Source of the DNA: Candidatus Symbiobacter mobilis CR
Lineage (GTDB): Bacteria > Pseudomonadota > Gammaproteobacteria > Burkholderiales > Burkholderiaceae_C
DNA length: 64,000 bases
Direction of reading: 5' to 3'
NCBI RefSeq assembly: GCF_000477435.1
Contig: NC_022576.1
Span: 2,914,001 to 2,978,000, forward strand
Shown: piece after piece, positions 43,701 to 52,863 of the stretch
Layout: each line of letters starts with the position of its first letter
Position numbering within the stretch: the first letter of the stretch is position 1
The notes under the pieces: model-generated
What the model was told of the DNA's origin: nothing
Seen by the model: only the letters and a program-made list of their open reading frames with translations
Database searches by the model: none
Made by a program: the position numbers and the translations under genes

Positions 43701-46394
43701 CTCAAAGCGCGCGGGCTGGAAATGGCGACCGAGGCTGGGGCAGCCGTGGTGGGAGTTGTACATGCCGAGGAAAATGCGCAACGCTTGCTTACTAGTTCTG
43801 GCCTGGCCCAGGTTGTGGTGAGAATTCACGCACGTTGTGAAACTTGTACGAAAACCATCGAGACCGAAGCCACCCCCAAGCAGCGTGATGGCCTCAAGGT
43901 AGACCTCGCGGGATGGTTCTCTCGTCATGGCCTCGTTCTCACCGACCAGACCATGGCAACTCTCAATGCAGAGCTGGGATCACTGTCTCCACCCTTCGAC
44001 TGGAAAACCACATTCGTCGTATCAGAACATGGAGTTGGCCTCTTAATTGGCGCTTTGCACGTGCGGATGGTGGGTAAGATGGCCTATCAAGGCGACGTCG
44101 AGGTAGCGGGCAAAGCTCAAACATTCAAGGGACGCCTCGACGCAACGCGTATCACAGTGAGCAAGTTGATAACGTCCTTGCTAACCTGCCCTGAGCATCC
44201 TGAAGTGCTCCTGTCAGTAGATACTGGCGAGGCGTACACCCTCACGCAACCGTTACCAGGCGGGCTTTTCGATTCGGCTCTGTTCGGAGATGATGGTCGG
44301 CAGTTCGCAGGCTTGCGCTACCCGGTGTCAATAGATGCGGATCACACACTGGTCTGGCAAGTTCTGCCGGTTCTACCCGCACGCTATCGCAGTGTGTCCA
44401 ACGACTTAGGCGGCAGGAGCAACGAGTGCGACAGCTTGACCAAGATCTACCAGCAGATGTTCGACACCGCGAGAGACGTTGACAAACTGTTGTCAAACTT
44501 GACCCAATCTTCGTCAATCGACAAAAAAGCGGCGCTTGAGCAAGTAAACCAGAAACTGCGCCAGATCGCCAATAACAAAGCCGAACTCTACAATCAGTTG
44601 GACAATCGAATCAAGGGCAAATTTGGTTTGTTGCGCCGTTTCGGCCTGGGTCGTCGCGTCAATCTATCGGGGCGTTTTGTCATCGTGCCTGGCCCCAAAC
44701 TGGCGTGGGATCAATGCGGTCTTCCGGTTGGCGCGCTGGCCATGCTGCTGGCGGACAAGATCGCACTATGGGATGCACTAGGCGACCTTAAGGGCATAAA
44801 GGTCGAGGTTCTCGACAGCCAGTTCTGGTTGAAGTTGGGAGAACGCCGTAAGCTGATTGATGTTTCTGGTGAATTCATTGCCTCGATTGTGCATGTGCTG
44901 GCAGCTTTCCTGGCGGAGCATCCTTCGATTCGGGTTGTACTAAATCGCGCGCCGAGTTTGCACAAGTACAGTGTTATGGCCCTGCGGCCGTTGCTTCTGC
45001 CAGTTGAAGATGGCTTTGTACTGCGCATCAATCCATTGGTGTGCGCCGGCTTTGGCGCTGATTTCGACGGCGACGAAATGTCTGTTCATATGCCGTTAAC
45101 CGAAGCGGAGCACCTCGAAGCCGCCCAATTGATGAGCCCGGTGGCCGAACGAAACCTGCTTTCTGTAGCGACGGGCAAGCCACTAGCGGGTTTTAGCCAG
45201 GACATGGTGCTTGGGTGCTATTTGGCGAGCCTTAGTGAATTTGACCGTGCGCGATTTATCGACATTTTCCCGGACCCGTGTTGTCAAAAGATATTGCGAG
45301 ATTACCCTTGTTGGACCAAGGCGGTCAGCCAGGAATTGCTGGGTCATCTGTGCAAAGCACATGCGGACCAGGCGCCGGAATTGATTTCACGCTGGGTGAG
45401 TGCCTGCTTTGCTAAAGCAAGTGAGTCGGGCAGTTCCTTCGGTTATCTCGATCTGCTGTCTATCTCGACCCCGGTTCCGGCAGGCGAGGATGCTCCCGGT
45501 AATGGCGAACTGTCACGACGAGTTGGCCGAATCGTCGAGTCAATCTATCCATTGACTGAAGGTGATCCGCCTGCAGGCGCTGGTTTTGCCGCACTGGCCA
45601 ACAGTGGCGCGCGCGGAGGCCCTGAACAGACACGTCAGATGTTGGTGATGCGCGGAATGCTCGATCCTGGAGCCATTGGCTTTACAAGCCAGGATCGAAC
45701 CTGTGACTTCACCTTACGGACAAACCTCCTGCTTGGCATGACCTCGGACGACGCATTCCAGGGGGCATTCAATGGCCGGTCATCGATGATCGACAAGAAG
45801 CTCGGCACACCCGTGGCCGGTGCGCTGACCCGTCGGCTGGTGTTGGCGGCATGGACTTGGCTGGTCGAGAAAGGTCACTGTGGCGTGGATGTTCCAGCCG
45901 GGTCGGTCCTGGCCTGTCATTGGCTCGAGCGCAAGCGGATTTGCACGCATTGTTATGGGACTGTATTTGGCGTATCTGACCTGTCCGGGTATGCCTGTGG
46001 CCTGATAGCGGCACAATCATTCGGTGAGCGAGGTACCCAGTTGTCCATGCAAAGTTTTCATACCGGGGAGAAGGCCATCTCATTGGCGGTGCTCGAGCAA
46101 TGGATGAGTCGCATGGGTGAGCACCATCGATATGAAAGCTTCAAAGAGGGGATAGCTCGCTTCGGTGTGTACGATGCTCTTGACGAGCGGCATCTGAAAC
46201 TGATATGGCTGGCAATGCGCGGCGATTGCACTGACCTGGATATGGCGTTGTTCGGTAGGGGCCAGACTTTCATCGAAACTGCCACGCATGCCCAAGAGGA
46301 CAGACGCCAGTTAATTTCCACTTCCCCATTCTTGCGCCTGCTGTTCAATCAGGCACCCGTTTGGACGGATCTGGGGACCGGGGAGCCATCATGA
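40782..46394 (+). CDS. Single-chain RNA polymerase: Nudix domain fused to beta and beta-prime
   Basis: 1870 residues. Residues 9-150 are a Nudix hydrolase with an intact box (G45x5E51x7REL-x-EE-x-G66). The beta part has DGLNFEDGIV (about 627), GRHGNKGV (763-770) and LNPNGVISRMNMGQLIET (about 803), the two double-psi barrel Lys regions. The beta-prime part has VNLSGRFVIVPGPKL (about 1291), VVLNRAPSLHK (about 1385), the catalytic ADFDGDEM with Asp1427, 1429 and 1431, and a trigger-loop-like GLIAAQSFGERGTQLSMQSFHTG (about 1739). It is far shorter than a cellular beta plus beta-prime (about 2750), so many lineage insertions and termini are absent. A private polymerase, not the housekeeping enzyme. 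GTG start. Confidence 0.93.
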   Translation: MNTISDTSKTVELAFVVCKSVDMADAPSYWLQGNVHLLGPNFLGGHVDPGESPRDAAIRELIEELGDAELGAKWGLSTDSAPGFSVDRLALIKFIKPLHGDDPICLPFYSRRASMERVGLCHFYELDLSSTPEGNAIEERLHWLAGRTHPDDPSLFASQRLTGAELLAEAWRNPVNPFIRAYVKHINRSMTNVPVFKLDLADLESQLEARLRTAMPLENSCISATLVLPKTADIQDAFAYGDSLTMGLELRWSGSDDVFRARMPFAHEGVFVLGEAARDAGHSVAYSRWHPALVAQPGYWAVREFHAGGETARVLKVALENGRVINMRLDEVRKGAIKTRSDQFRYATPVRQGNLPRSLMASLPGPGELVSESSLRERLEEALKVLATNEGIDWLDDQNLRYQRLYTYSAHILAVFGWFLRQIGGSKRDRESFWRAMLSGADAFADQAFPLKHLRKTGRLHSFRPINALDAISRLTSFTKYPYRSEILERLPAVFRQIHPSYRGVVCPFESPESKLVGLTLNLARGVNVDAQGVFKPAVSNDTSLQVGYSASLVPFLCHNDAPRTMMGAKNMKQAVRIRDPRPPMIDTHGDAAIFRLVRPLQELGVLSADVPAAPGRDLLVAYMPYDGLNFEDGIVANQRLRDEESMNWIEDEHIEYFIEPDWELCPGSFGEDSWERSQAAMFDHRGLRRLGSLIQSWPDGDRVAHVQHRYSKNLSHIKLFLASEAELIGLEFLPAPAQGYCSALHLTLRRYRPLAVGDKLMGRHGNKGVIATFIDPERMPRYPADSRLPDSIRGRSVDLLLNPNGVISRMNMGQLIETQATLAMTLGGPKFEGQQQFDALSRQALAGFFEANTHGFDRYGGIRLELPDRGVSTTLPVTTGFQYFLRLKQSPMDKAQVRAVPRSVAGYSRLTGQPLGGRRRGGGQRLGEMEVWALAAHGAGRFLSSALTVKSDYSRLQGNNDEPSTYRSIQDFLKARGLEMATEAGAAVVGVVHAEENAQRLLTSSGLAQVVVRIHARCETCTKTIETEATPKQRDGLKVDLAGWFSRHGLVLTDQTMATLNAELGSLSPPFDWKTTFVVSEHGVGLLIGALHVRMVGKMAYQGDVEVAGKAQTFKGRLDATRITVSKLITSLLTCPEHPEVLLSVDTGEAYTLTQPLPGGLFDSALFGDDGRQFAGLRYPVSIDADHTLVWQVLPVLPARYRSVSNDLGGRSNECDSLTKIYQQMFDTARDVDKLLSNLTQSSSIDKKAALEQVNQKLRQIANNKAELYNQLDNRIKGKFGLLRRFGLGRRVNLSGRFVIVPGPKLAWDQCGLPVGALAMLLADKIALWDALGDLKGIKVEVLDSQFWLKLGERRKLIDVSGEFIASIVHVLAAFLAEHPSIRVVLNRAPSLHKYSVMALRPLLLPVEDGFVLRINPLVCAGFGADFDGDEMSVHMPLTEAEHLEAAQLMSPVAERNLLSVATGKPLAGFSQDMVLGCYLASLSEFDRARFIDIFPDPCCQKILRDYPCWTKAVSQELLGHLCKAHADQAPELISRWVSACFAKASESGSSFGYLDLLSISTPVPAGEDAPGNGELSRRVGRIVESIYPLTEGDPPAGAGFAALANSGARGGPEQTRQMLVMRGMLDPGAIGFTSQDRTCDFTLRTNLLLGMTSDDAFQGAFNGRSSMIDKKLGTPVAGALTRRLVLAAWTWLVEKGHCGVDVPAGSVLACHWLERKRICTHCYGTVFGVSDLSGYACGLIAAQSFGERGTQLSMQSFHTGEKAISLAVLEQWMSRMGEHHRYESFKEGIARFGVYDALDERHLKLIWLAMRGDCTDLDMALFGRGQTFIETATHAQEDRRQLISTSPFLRLLFNQAPVWTDLGTGEPS

Positions 46395-47356
46395 AACACA
46401 GGATTCGCATCGACACATCGCCGCAGACCGTGCAACGGTCAACTCCTGTGGCACATCGCAAGTTACATGAGAAGGCAGGGCAGGCATTGAGGCAAAAACA
46501 GTCAAACGTCGCTGAACTGGCGCTTGGGCAACTCGAACAGCGTGCCTTGTTCGATCCAGTGGGTCAGACCGAGTCTTCAGATTCGGCGATCGATGGGCTC
46601 GAACTGCTCAATGATGAAATCGAGGATGACCCTGAGGAATTCCTTGAGCCAGCAGATTTGTCGGGAGATCTTCCGATTGATGCGGACGTCGCTGGCGAAC
46701 TATTGACCCATGAGATATCCGGTCAACCCGTGGTCGACCTCGGCAAAGCGGATCGACTGGATATCTTCCAGCGTGAAGGATGCTGGCTTTGCCGCTACCG
46801 CGAGCCAGTGATGACACTGGCTGGACTGGATGCGCAAGATGCGAGCTACGTGCATCGCCGCTTCCGGTTCTTTCATGCCTTGGCGGGCTGGCTGACTGAA
46901 AAGGGCCAAGCGTTTCTGGCGACACCTGGTCCGCACACGTGGGCGAGTCTTCAAGGGAATCGGTATCTTGATTTCGCCACGCTTGCCCCTTGTGTTACCC
47001 ATAAAGGCATGTTGGACCACATCCGGCAATATTCCGGGTTCGAACTGGGTGTATCCCTTTTTTCAAGACTGTTGAAGGACCGCAAGATCTGGCTTGCGTG
47101 GCGCGGAAGAACTGCCACCCCGGTCAACATCTTGTTCAGCCGCGAATATCGGTTAGCGTGGGCCGTACAAGGACTCAAGCATTGGCAGGGCAATGAGATA
47201 TTTGACTGGACTGTCGCGGAACATGCCCAAGCGGCGATCAAGGGCCGAAGCGCCGAAAATGACAATATGCACGATGCCTTCACGCGTATGGCCAAAGCTG
47301 CCGACGTTCCCAATGAAGAATTACGCACCTGCATGCCCACCAATTCGACCAGGTGA
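46391..47356 (+). CDS. Unknown protein coupled to the single-chain RNA polymerase
   Basis: 321 residues, overlapping the polymerase stop (ATGA) with GGAG just upstream. Residues 55-110 are very acidic. From about 115 the fold seems helical and aromatic-rich (REGCWLCRYREPVMTLAGLD, RRFRFFHALAGWLTEKGQAF, EYRLAWAVQGLKHWQGNEIFDW). No recognised domain. The tight coupling and acidic N-terminus would suit a polymerase accessory subunit (sigma- or omega-like), which is inference. Confidence 0.72.
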   Translation: MKHRIRIDTSPQTVQRSTPVAHRKLHEKAGQALRQKQSNVAELALGQLEQRALFDPVGQTESSDSAIDGLELLNDEIEDDPEEFLEPADLSGDLPIDADVAGELLTHEISGQPVVDLGKADRLDIFQREGCWLCRYREPVMTLAGLDAQDASYVHRRFRFFHALAGWLTEKGQAFLATPGPHTWASLQGNRYLDFATLAPCVTHKGMLDHIRQYSGFELGVSLFSRLLKDRKIWLAWRGRTATPVNILFSREYRLAWAVQGLKHWQGNEIFDWTVAEHAQAAIKGRSAENDNMHDAFTRMAKAADVPNEELRTCMPTNSTR

Positions 47357-48798
47357 TTGACATCAAAAAAAACAGCAAGCTTACATACCTCCTGCCCGAA
47401 GCCGAATGGCCTGGGCAGCCTGAATTGTTTCAGTCAGCCACCTCGCTGGCCAATTCAGAGGGAATCGGCTTCGTTTACCTGGCTTCTGGACAAGGTCTGC
47501 GTGATCTGATGCGCACATGCCCCCCACACTTCATCGCGCGCCATCCGGAGGGCAGGGTCATTGTTCTCAGCGCTGCTCGAAACGGCCGACCTAGAAACCC
47601 AGAGGACGGCTTTGCAAACCGTGACTACGCCATCGAAGAACAGGCGCGTGAATGGATGCATCTGGATCTTCCAGAGGAAGCCCACGTCGGGTGGAATATC
47701 TGGCTGCGAGAACAAGTGGCCGAATGGCTGGACATACCAAAAGAGCCTTCGGACGAAGTTCAGGCCATCGGCAGTCTTGTTAAGCTCACAGATCCAAGTA
47801 ATGTTGCGGCGCTCTTCCTGACTGGGAGATCGCCAAGCATAAAAAAGGTGGTTGATGCGCTCGACCGGATCAAGCGTGCTTATCGTTTGCAAATTGGTGG
47901 CAAGGTAGGTGATCGACGGGATAAAGTTCTGAGCCCACTTGACGCTCTTCTGGCCGCAGACAAACCAAATGAAGAATTGTATCGGGCGGTTGCTGGCGCA
48001 CTTGAGCATGTCGTCGAAGGTGTCGCGATTCCGCGGCGCTTCAGCGACGTTAAACCAGACGCCTTGCCGCGCGTATTGATATTGGGGCCGTCAGGGAGTG
48101 GCAAGAGCGTTGTTGTTAATTATCTAGCCAGACGAACTTCTCCACAGGGGTCGGAAATAACTCATCGCCCACAGATGCGTGTCCCCCTGCCTTCATTCAG
48201 CAAAAACGAACAACTGATGGAGTTTGAACTGTTCGGCTATATGCGTGGTTCATATACAGACGCACGTCCCAATGGTAGCCCAGGTGTCTTGATGAGCCAT
48301 CTCGGGGGTATCGTCTTTCTAGACGAAATCGGTGAAGCAACGCCGGCATTGCAAGCCAAACTCCTTGCCTTTTTGGACGACTACCGTGTGACTCCGCGCG
48401 GCTGGTATGGTAAGGGAATCTACTGCCCACTCATGCTGGTTGCGGCGACGAATCGGCCCATTGATCTGTGGGCAGCGCAGTATGAACAGGATGAAAACGC
48501 CGGCCACGGCCGTTTCCGTCACGACCTGTACCAACGGTTTACCCACATTATCCGGCTGCCTGGTCTCGATGAACGCAAGGAAGATTTGCCCGAACTTGTG
48601 GATGGTTTGCTACAACTGGATTGGATTAATGCGGGTCAACGAATTACTGGTATCACTCACAGCGCCTTGAAAGCATTAAGTGATATCGATTTTTCTCAAG
48701 GAAATTTCAGGGCACTTCAAAATAAGCTTCAACAGGCTTGTCAACGTGCGTCATGCAGACGTTCAAAGATTATACAGGTATTTGATTTGGTCTTTTAG
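47353..48798 (+). CDS. Sigma54-activator-like AAA+ ATPase without a DNA-binding domain
   Basis: 481 residues; GTG 47,353 overlaps the previous stop. The N-terminal 220 residues are unassigned. The AAA+ core has Walker A GPSGSGKS (245-252), Walker B GIVFLDEIGEA (319-329) and FRHDLYQRF with the arginine finger. The place of the sigma54-contacting GAFTGA loop is ELFGYMRGSYTDA (299-304 GSYTDA), so the loop is present but altered. The protein ends soon after the lid, with no Fis-type HTH. It may remodel the private polymerase rather than activate sigma54 promoters. Confidence 0.82.
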   Translation: MIDIKKNSKLTYLLPEAEWPGQPELFQSATSLANSEGIGFVYLASGQGLRDLMRTCPPHFIARHPEGRVIVLSAARNGRPRNPEDGFANRDYAIEEQAREWMHLDLPEEAHVGWNIWLREQVAEWLDIPKEPSDEVQAIGSLVKLTDPSNVAALFLTGRSPSIKKVVDALDRIKRAYRLQIGGKVGDRRDKVLSPLDALLAADKPNEELYRAVAGALEHVVEGVAIPRRFSDVKPDALPRVLILGPSGSGKSVVVNYLARRTSPQGSEITHRPQMRVPLPSFSKNEQLMEFELFGYMRGSYTDARPNGSPGVLMSHLGGIVFLDEIGEATPALQAKLLAFLDDYRVTPRGWYGKGIYCPLMLVAATNRPIDLWAAQYEQDENAGHGRFRHDLYQRFTHIIRLPGLDERKEDLPELVDGLLQLDWINAGQRITGITHSALKALSDIDFSQGNFRALQNKLQQACQRASCRRSKIIQVFDLVF

Positions 48799-48833
48799 GA
48801 TGTGTGAGCAATTAACATTTTTAATCTGAAATT

Positions 48834-51800
48834 ATGCAACAAATAATCAAGGCAACGCCAATCATATATCTGCTCACTGGATATGATCATCAAAAGCTCG
48901 AAGATATAAAGAATGAGTACGTCAAATGGATGGAGGAGGAAGGATTTCAAGTGAAACTGATAATCCCTCCAGTCAGACCAAAACCAAGAAAGGAGTTCGA
49001 TTTGGAAGAACTGCTGCCTCTTGATCAAATAAGACATGATCGAGAGAGAGTTGCAATGTTCATCTACGACATTAATCAATGGGAGAAAAATGACAAAGTA
49101 CTTTCACTCGAGATTCAACCATCAAATCCTGCGCATTCCATGTTGCGTGCAGCCATGATTAGCTCGTTTAAAGGCATCCCTTTTCTGAATATCAACAATC
49201 AGCCTAAATCACTGGCAGGTAAGTGGGGGGTCGAAGCTCATAGCTCGATTATAGAAGCACACAAATTTAATAAACCAAAAAATAGACTTAACATAAACCA
49301 GAAGTTAAGAAAACCAACCATGTTGCATGCAGCCATGGTTAACTTGTTTAAATGCATTCCTTTTCTGAGTGTAAAAACTCAATCAAATTCGCTGGCAGGT
49401 AAGTGGGGGTGCGAAGCGCGCAGTTTGATTATAGAAGCACGAAAATTTAATGAATTAAAAAATAGACTGAACATAAATAAGAAGCTGAAAAAATCAAAAC
49501 AAAGTGATGAATTGAATAATAATTGCATTATTGAGGAAATTGAATATTATTATCGTAATAAATTCTTCAATATGATCTTCGAGTTGAACATTGGATATTA
49601 TACAACTCCATATCCCAATCAATTCAATTCAAAGTTTAATGCCCCGGCAGCCAATAAAAAGCTCATTAACATTGCCATGGGAAAAAATATGTCAGCGCGT
49701 CTGCTGGAGTGTGTTATTGCTCATACAGTTCCTTCTGGTGACATTGTCGGGGTTCGTTGCATCAGTGAGGGTTTGTCTGATGCACTCGTGTTCGTTGTGT
49801 ATCCACAGGGTAAGGCCGGCATACTCATTAAGCTCGCACCCTGGCTGGAGTCATTATGCGAGTTTGAGGGAATGCAGTTCGTCATTGGGCCGCGTCTCAA
49901 AACCTTTGTCGCATCGCTCGTAAACACAGGTGTTGGTATAGGGCCGGTATTCTACAGGGATGAGAAGGGCACTGCATGGGGCTCGATTGCGTATAATTTA
50001 GTGGGCTCGCCGGATCAGAGCACCAAGTTGGAGTCCCTGAAGACACTCATTAACAATACCTTGGGTGCCAGTGATCATGGCAAAGCGGACTTTCTTAGAG
50101 CTGGCGTAAGTAAGACGCTCAAGGAAGTGATTGTCCCCATACACGGCGCAAAGGAGAGTTTCACCTATGCAACAGATACGCTGTGGGGATGGCTTGGCAC
50201 TTCACTGCCACCAGTGTTTACCGCGACGCTGGCCGAACCTACAAAAGACCCTAACAACACTATCGGATCTTTCAGGACAAAGGGGTATAAGCGCGATGCG
50301 GCATTTCGTTTGGCCGAATGTGAATGGAATAGCAAATGGAATGGTGAAGGGTCGCCCTGGATTGTGAAGCTGAAAGGCTTCATCTTGCTTGAGTTCGATA
50401 TCAAGGATGGTGTTCACTCAGTAATCGTGCGGCATCCGGACCTGGGTTTTAGGATTGAGTGCATCGATACCAATGCTGTGCTCAGTTCCGCAGAATGGCC
50501 CCCCAAGTACATGAAGTATGGCTTTCCTGTAGAGCTATGTGTGAGTCCATTGCCAAACAATCGGAATTATTCTCTCTATGAAGAGGTTTTCGACTCGGCA
50601 CAAAAAAACAAGCAGACTCCGAGGACTCCTCTGGATATGTTTTTTTATCGCTCTGCGTGCCAGAATATACTTCCGCCCCTGTCTTACACCTACTGTGCCC
50701 GGATGTCACCTATACATGGCGACCTCAATCTTTCTAACATCCTGTTTACCGACGGTATTGAACTGGGTTGGCTTATCGATTTTGATAGTAGTTGTATAAA
50801 AGGACTGACCGCCTTCGATTTCGCCAAGCTGGAAGTAGAACTGCTGAGTCATTTTCTGATACCTCGGTTGATCGATCTTTCTAGCCGTTACCCAAACCTT
50901 TGTGTTCTACGCAGAAAGAATAAATCATTCCCAAATGATTCAACCCTGTTGGCAAGTGTACTTAGTACACTCGATAGCCTGGATGTGAATCAGGACATCG
51001 TCGATCAGTGGAAGTTGATGTTAAACGACAAACAACTCTTGGGTAACGATCTCCATAATTCCAGTCTTGATCCTATCTGGGTTTTGCTGCGACTACTCGC
51101 AGTATTTAGGCGGGCTGCCATGAGCGCTTTGATCCACACTAAAGAGCCGCATGATCCTCATAGCAACCATGCGCCAAGCGATTTGGCATTGGCGATCTCG
51201 GCGTGTGCTTTCTCCGCGATTAAACATGCTGTAAAGCGTTCACGTAGAGATATTGCCGAAGACCTGGCGATAGTTTCCGAATGGTACGTTCGTCAGGCTA
51301 TACCAGTTTTCAGTCCAAAAGAGGAATCCGGCAAAATTCCTGAAACCCTAGATGCTACTATGGAACCGCCTGAAACCCGTAAGACTTTGGAAACGTCTAG
51401 TCTAGAGCAGTTGGTGCTTATGGCTGGCCCTAAAGCTCGTTTGGATATTGACAAATCACTGCTATCTTTGTCAAAAAAGAAGTTGTCAGAGATTATTAAT
51501 GAAATCGCGGCGACTAAAAAACCAAAGGTGGAATGGGATGTTAAAGCCTGGGATTTCGCTTCCACAGGATGCGTGGCGAACATCAGTCCCATTGTCGGTT
51601 ATCTTTGGTTGATGACTCGTAATGACCTGCTTTCAAAGGGAGCAGAACATAAGGATAAAATCTGTGTGCCCAAGATCTCGTCACGCGGAGCTGGGGGTGG
51701 GACTGTCGATACCCTTGAAGCAGGTGGCTATCCTTTCTCTGGCGATTTCGAAAGAATAAAAAAGATTATTAAGAATACTAGCGGTGTATTCTGTAAACAA

Positions 51801-52835
51801 GAGGACGCTTTGGTGCGGGTTGATAAAGCGGCTATGGCGCGCCGAAAAGTACGAAACCTTATGAAGGATCCTAAGCTGATGCTGGCCTCGGTTCTCGCAA
51901 AGAAGCTTGTAATGGGCTGCCAACATGCCGTAATAGATGTCAAGCTGGGGCGTGATACCAAAGTAATACCGCTATCATTAAGTAGCAAAGAAGTCGGCAT
52001 CGTCAGTGCGGACGCTGAGAGACTTATTTCGATTTTACCCAATGAAGCTGCGATCACGGCTGCGAAAGCCCTGCTAACCGAGGCGGGTCTAAGTTTTATG
52101 TCGAGTGACTCTACGGGTCATTTTCATGAGATCAAGACCAACGATGAAACGAGTGGTACAAAACTTGCCAACATGGAGACGCTGCGCCTTGTTTTTACCA
52201 GCGCCGATGTTCCACAATGCCAAGCAATCGGGCGAAACCTCATTCTATTGATGCTATTTCGTGAATTTGAATTACAGAGTGAAGAAAACGAAAGCAACAA
52301 GCCTTTTAATTGGGCGGAGTCTTATCGGGAGTTTTATCTCAAAGTGATTCCGGCTTCGCTAGATATCGTTGTATCTGAAGAAAATGAAAAACAGGCCAAT
52401 GAAAGACTGCGTGTGGCATGGCAAAGACTCTTGACGCAATTGCCAAATCTAGCAAAAAAGAATGAATATGACGTATTCAAGCTGCAAGAACCGTTCAATA
52501 CATTGAACGCAATAATCAACAATAAGGAGTGCAGTGTTCAGTCCTTGAATGGCCCGCTGGAAGCTAAAACATACCCAATTCCTGGCCAAGGACAAACAAA
52601 AGTGAACTTCATCGACGCTTATGAATTAGACGATTGGTTCGATGAGTTATGCAAAGGGGCATCAGGTGAGGATAGAGAAGTGGGTTTTTGGATGCATGTA
52701 TTGCCAGGTGGTCAATACAAATTCGGAACACCATTCATCACCGTCTTCTATAACAAAGATCGGATAAACGCGTCCCGAATCGACCAACGTATGGCCAGAT
52801 TCTTGAGTCGCGATAACGGTTACATAGAGTTATAG
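48834..52835 (+). CDS. Giant fusion: kinase-like domain plus thymidine-phosphorylase-like domain
   Basis: 1333 residues, visibly more AT-rich than its neighbours. Residues about 102-225 contain a tandem duplication of about 62 residues (both copies hold SLAGKWG and FN.PKNRLNIN-type ends). The middle has an aminoglycoside-phosphotransferase-like site, PIHGDLNLSNIL (His628, Asp630, Asn635) with IDFD (Asp649). From about 905 the sequence follows nucleoside phosphorylase II: a DFASTGCVANIS version of the STGGVGD loop, SSRGAGGGTVDTLEAGG (949-965) for the SGRGLGHTGGTLDKLE motif, and MLASVLAKKLVMGCQHAVIDVKLG (about 1016). The altered phosphate loop leaves activity open. Possibly salvages or modifies nucleosides or RNA ends. 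Confidence 0.78.
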   Translation: MQQIIKATPIIYLLTGYDHQKLEDIKNEYVKWMEEEGFQVKLIIPPVRPKPRKEFDLEELLPLDQIRHDRERVAMFIYDINQWEKNDKVLSLEIQPSNPAHSMLRAAMISSFKGIPFLNINNQPKSLAGKWGVEAHSSIIEAHKFNKPKNRLNINQKLRKPTMLHAAMVNLFKCIPFLSVKTQSNSLAGKWGCEARSLIIEARKFNELKNRLNINKKLKKSKQSDELNNNCIIEEIEYYYRNKFFNMIFELNIGYYTTPYPNQFNSKFNAPAANKKLINIAMGKNMSARLLECVIAHTVPSGDIVGVRCISEGLSDALVFVVYPQGKAGILIKLAPWLESLCEFEGMQFVIGPRLKTFVASLVNTGVGIGPVFYRDEKGTAWGSIAYNLVGSPDQSTKLESLKTLINNTLGASDHGKADFLRAGVSKTLKEVIVPIHGAKESFTYATDTLWGWLGTSLPPVFTATLAEPTKDPNNTIGSFRTKGYKRDAAFRLAECEWNSKWNGEGSPWIVKLKGFILLEFDIKDGVHSVIVRHPDLGFRIECIDTNAVLSSAEWPPKYMKYGFPVELCVSPLPNNRNYSLYEEVFDSAQKNKQTPRTPLDMFFYRSACQNILPPLSYTYCARMSPIHGDLNLSNILFTDGIELGWLIDFDSSCIKGLTAFDFAKLEVELLSHFLIPRLIDLSSRYPNLCVLRRKNKSFPNDSTLLASVLSTLDSLDVNQDIVDQWKLMLNDKQLLGNDLHNSSLDPIWVLLRLLAVFRRAAMSALIHTKEPHDPHSNHAPSDLALAISACAFSAIKHAVKRSRRDIAEDLAIVSEWYVRQAIPVFSPKEESGKIPETLDATMEPPETRKTLETSSLEQLVLMAGPKARLDIDKSLLSLSKKKLSEIINEIAATKKPKVEWDVKAWDFASTGCVANISPIVGYLWLMTRNDLLSKGAEHKDKICVPKISSRGAGGGTVDTLEAGGYPFSGDFERIKKIIKNTSGVFCKQEDALVRVDKAAMARRKVRNLMKDPKLMLASVLAKKLVMGCQHAVIDVKLGRDTKVIPLSLSSKEVGIVSADAERLISILPNEAAITAAKALLTEAGLSFMSSDSTGHFHEIKTNDETSGTKLANMETLRLVFTSADVPQCQAIGRNLILLMLFREFELQSEENESNKPFNWAESYREFYLKVIPASLDIVVSEENEKQANERLRVAWQRLLTQLPNLAKKNEYDVFKLQEPFNTLNAIINNKECSVQSLNGPLEAKTYPIPGQGQTKVNFIDAYELDDWFDELCKGASGEDREVGFWMHVLPGGQYKFGTPFITVFYNKDRINASRIDQRMARFLSRDNGYIEL

Positions 52836-52863
52836 AAGCAAAAATGACACCTGGAATTCCAAA

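Noticed and set aside
40782..46394. The polymerase as the chromosomal rpoB/rpoC
   Set aside because: It is fused, carries a Nudix domain, is about 900 residues too short, and lacks the rplJL-rpsLG neighbours of the housekeeping operon.
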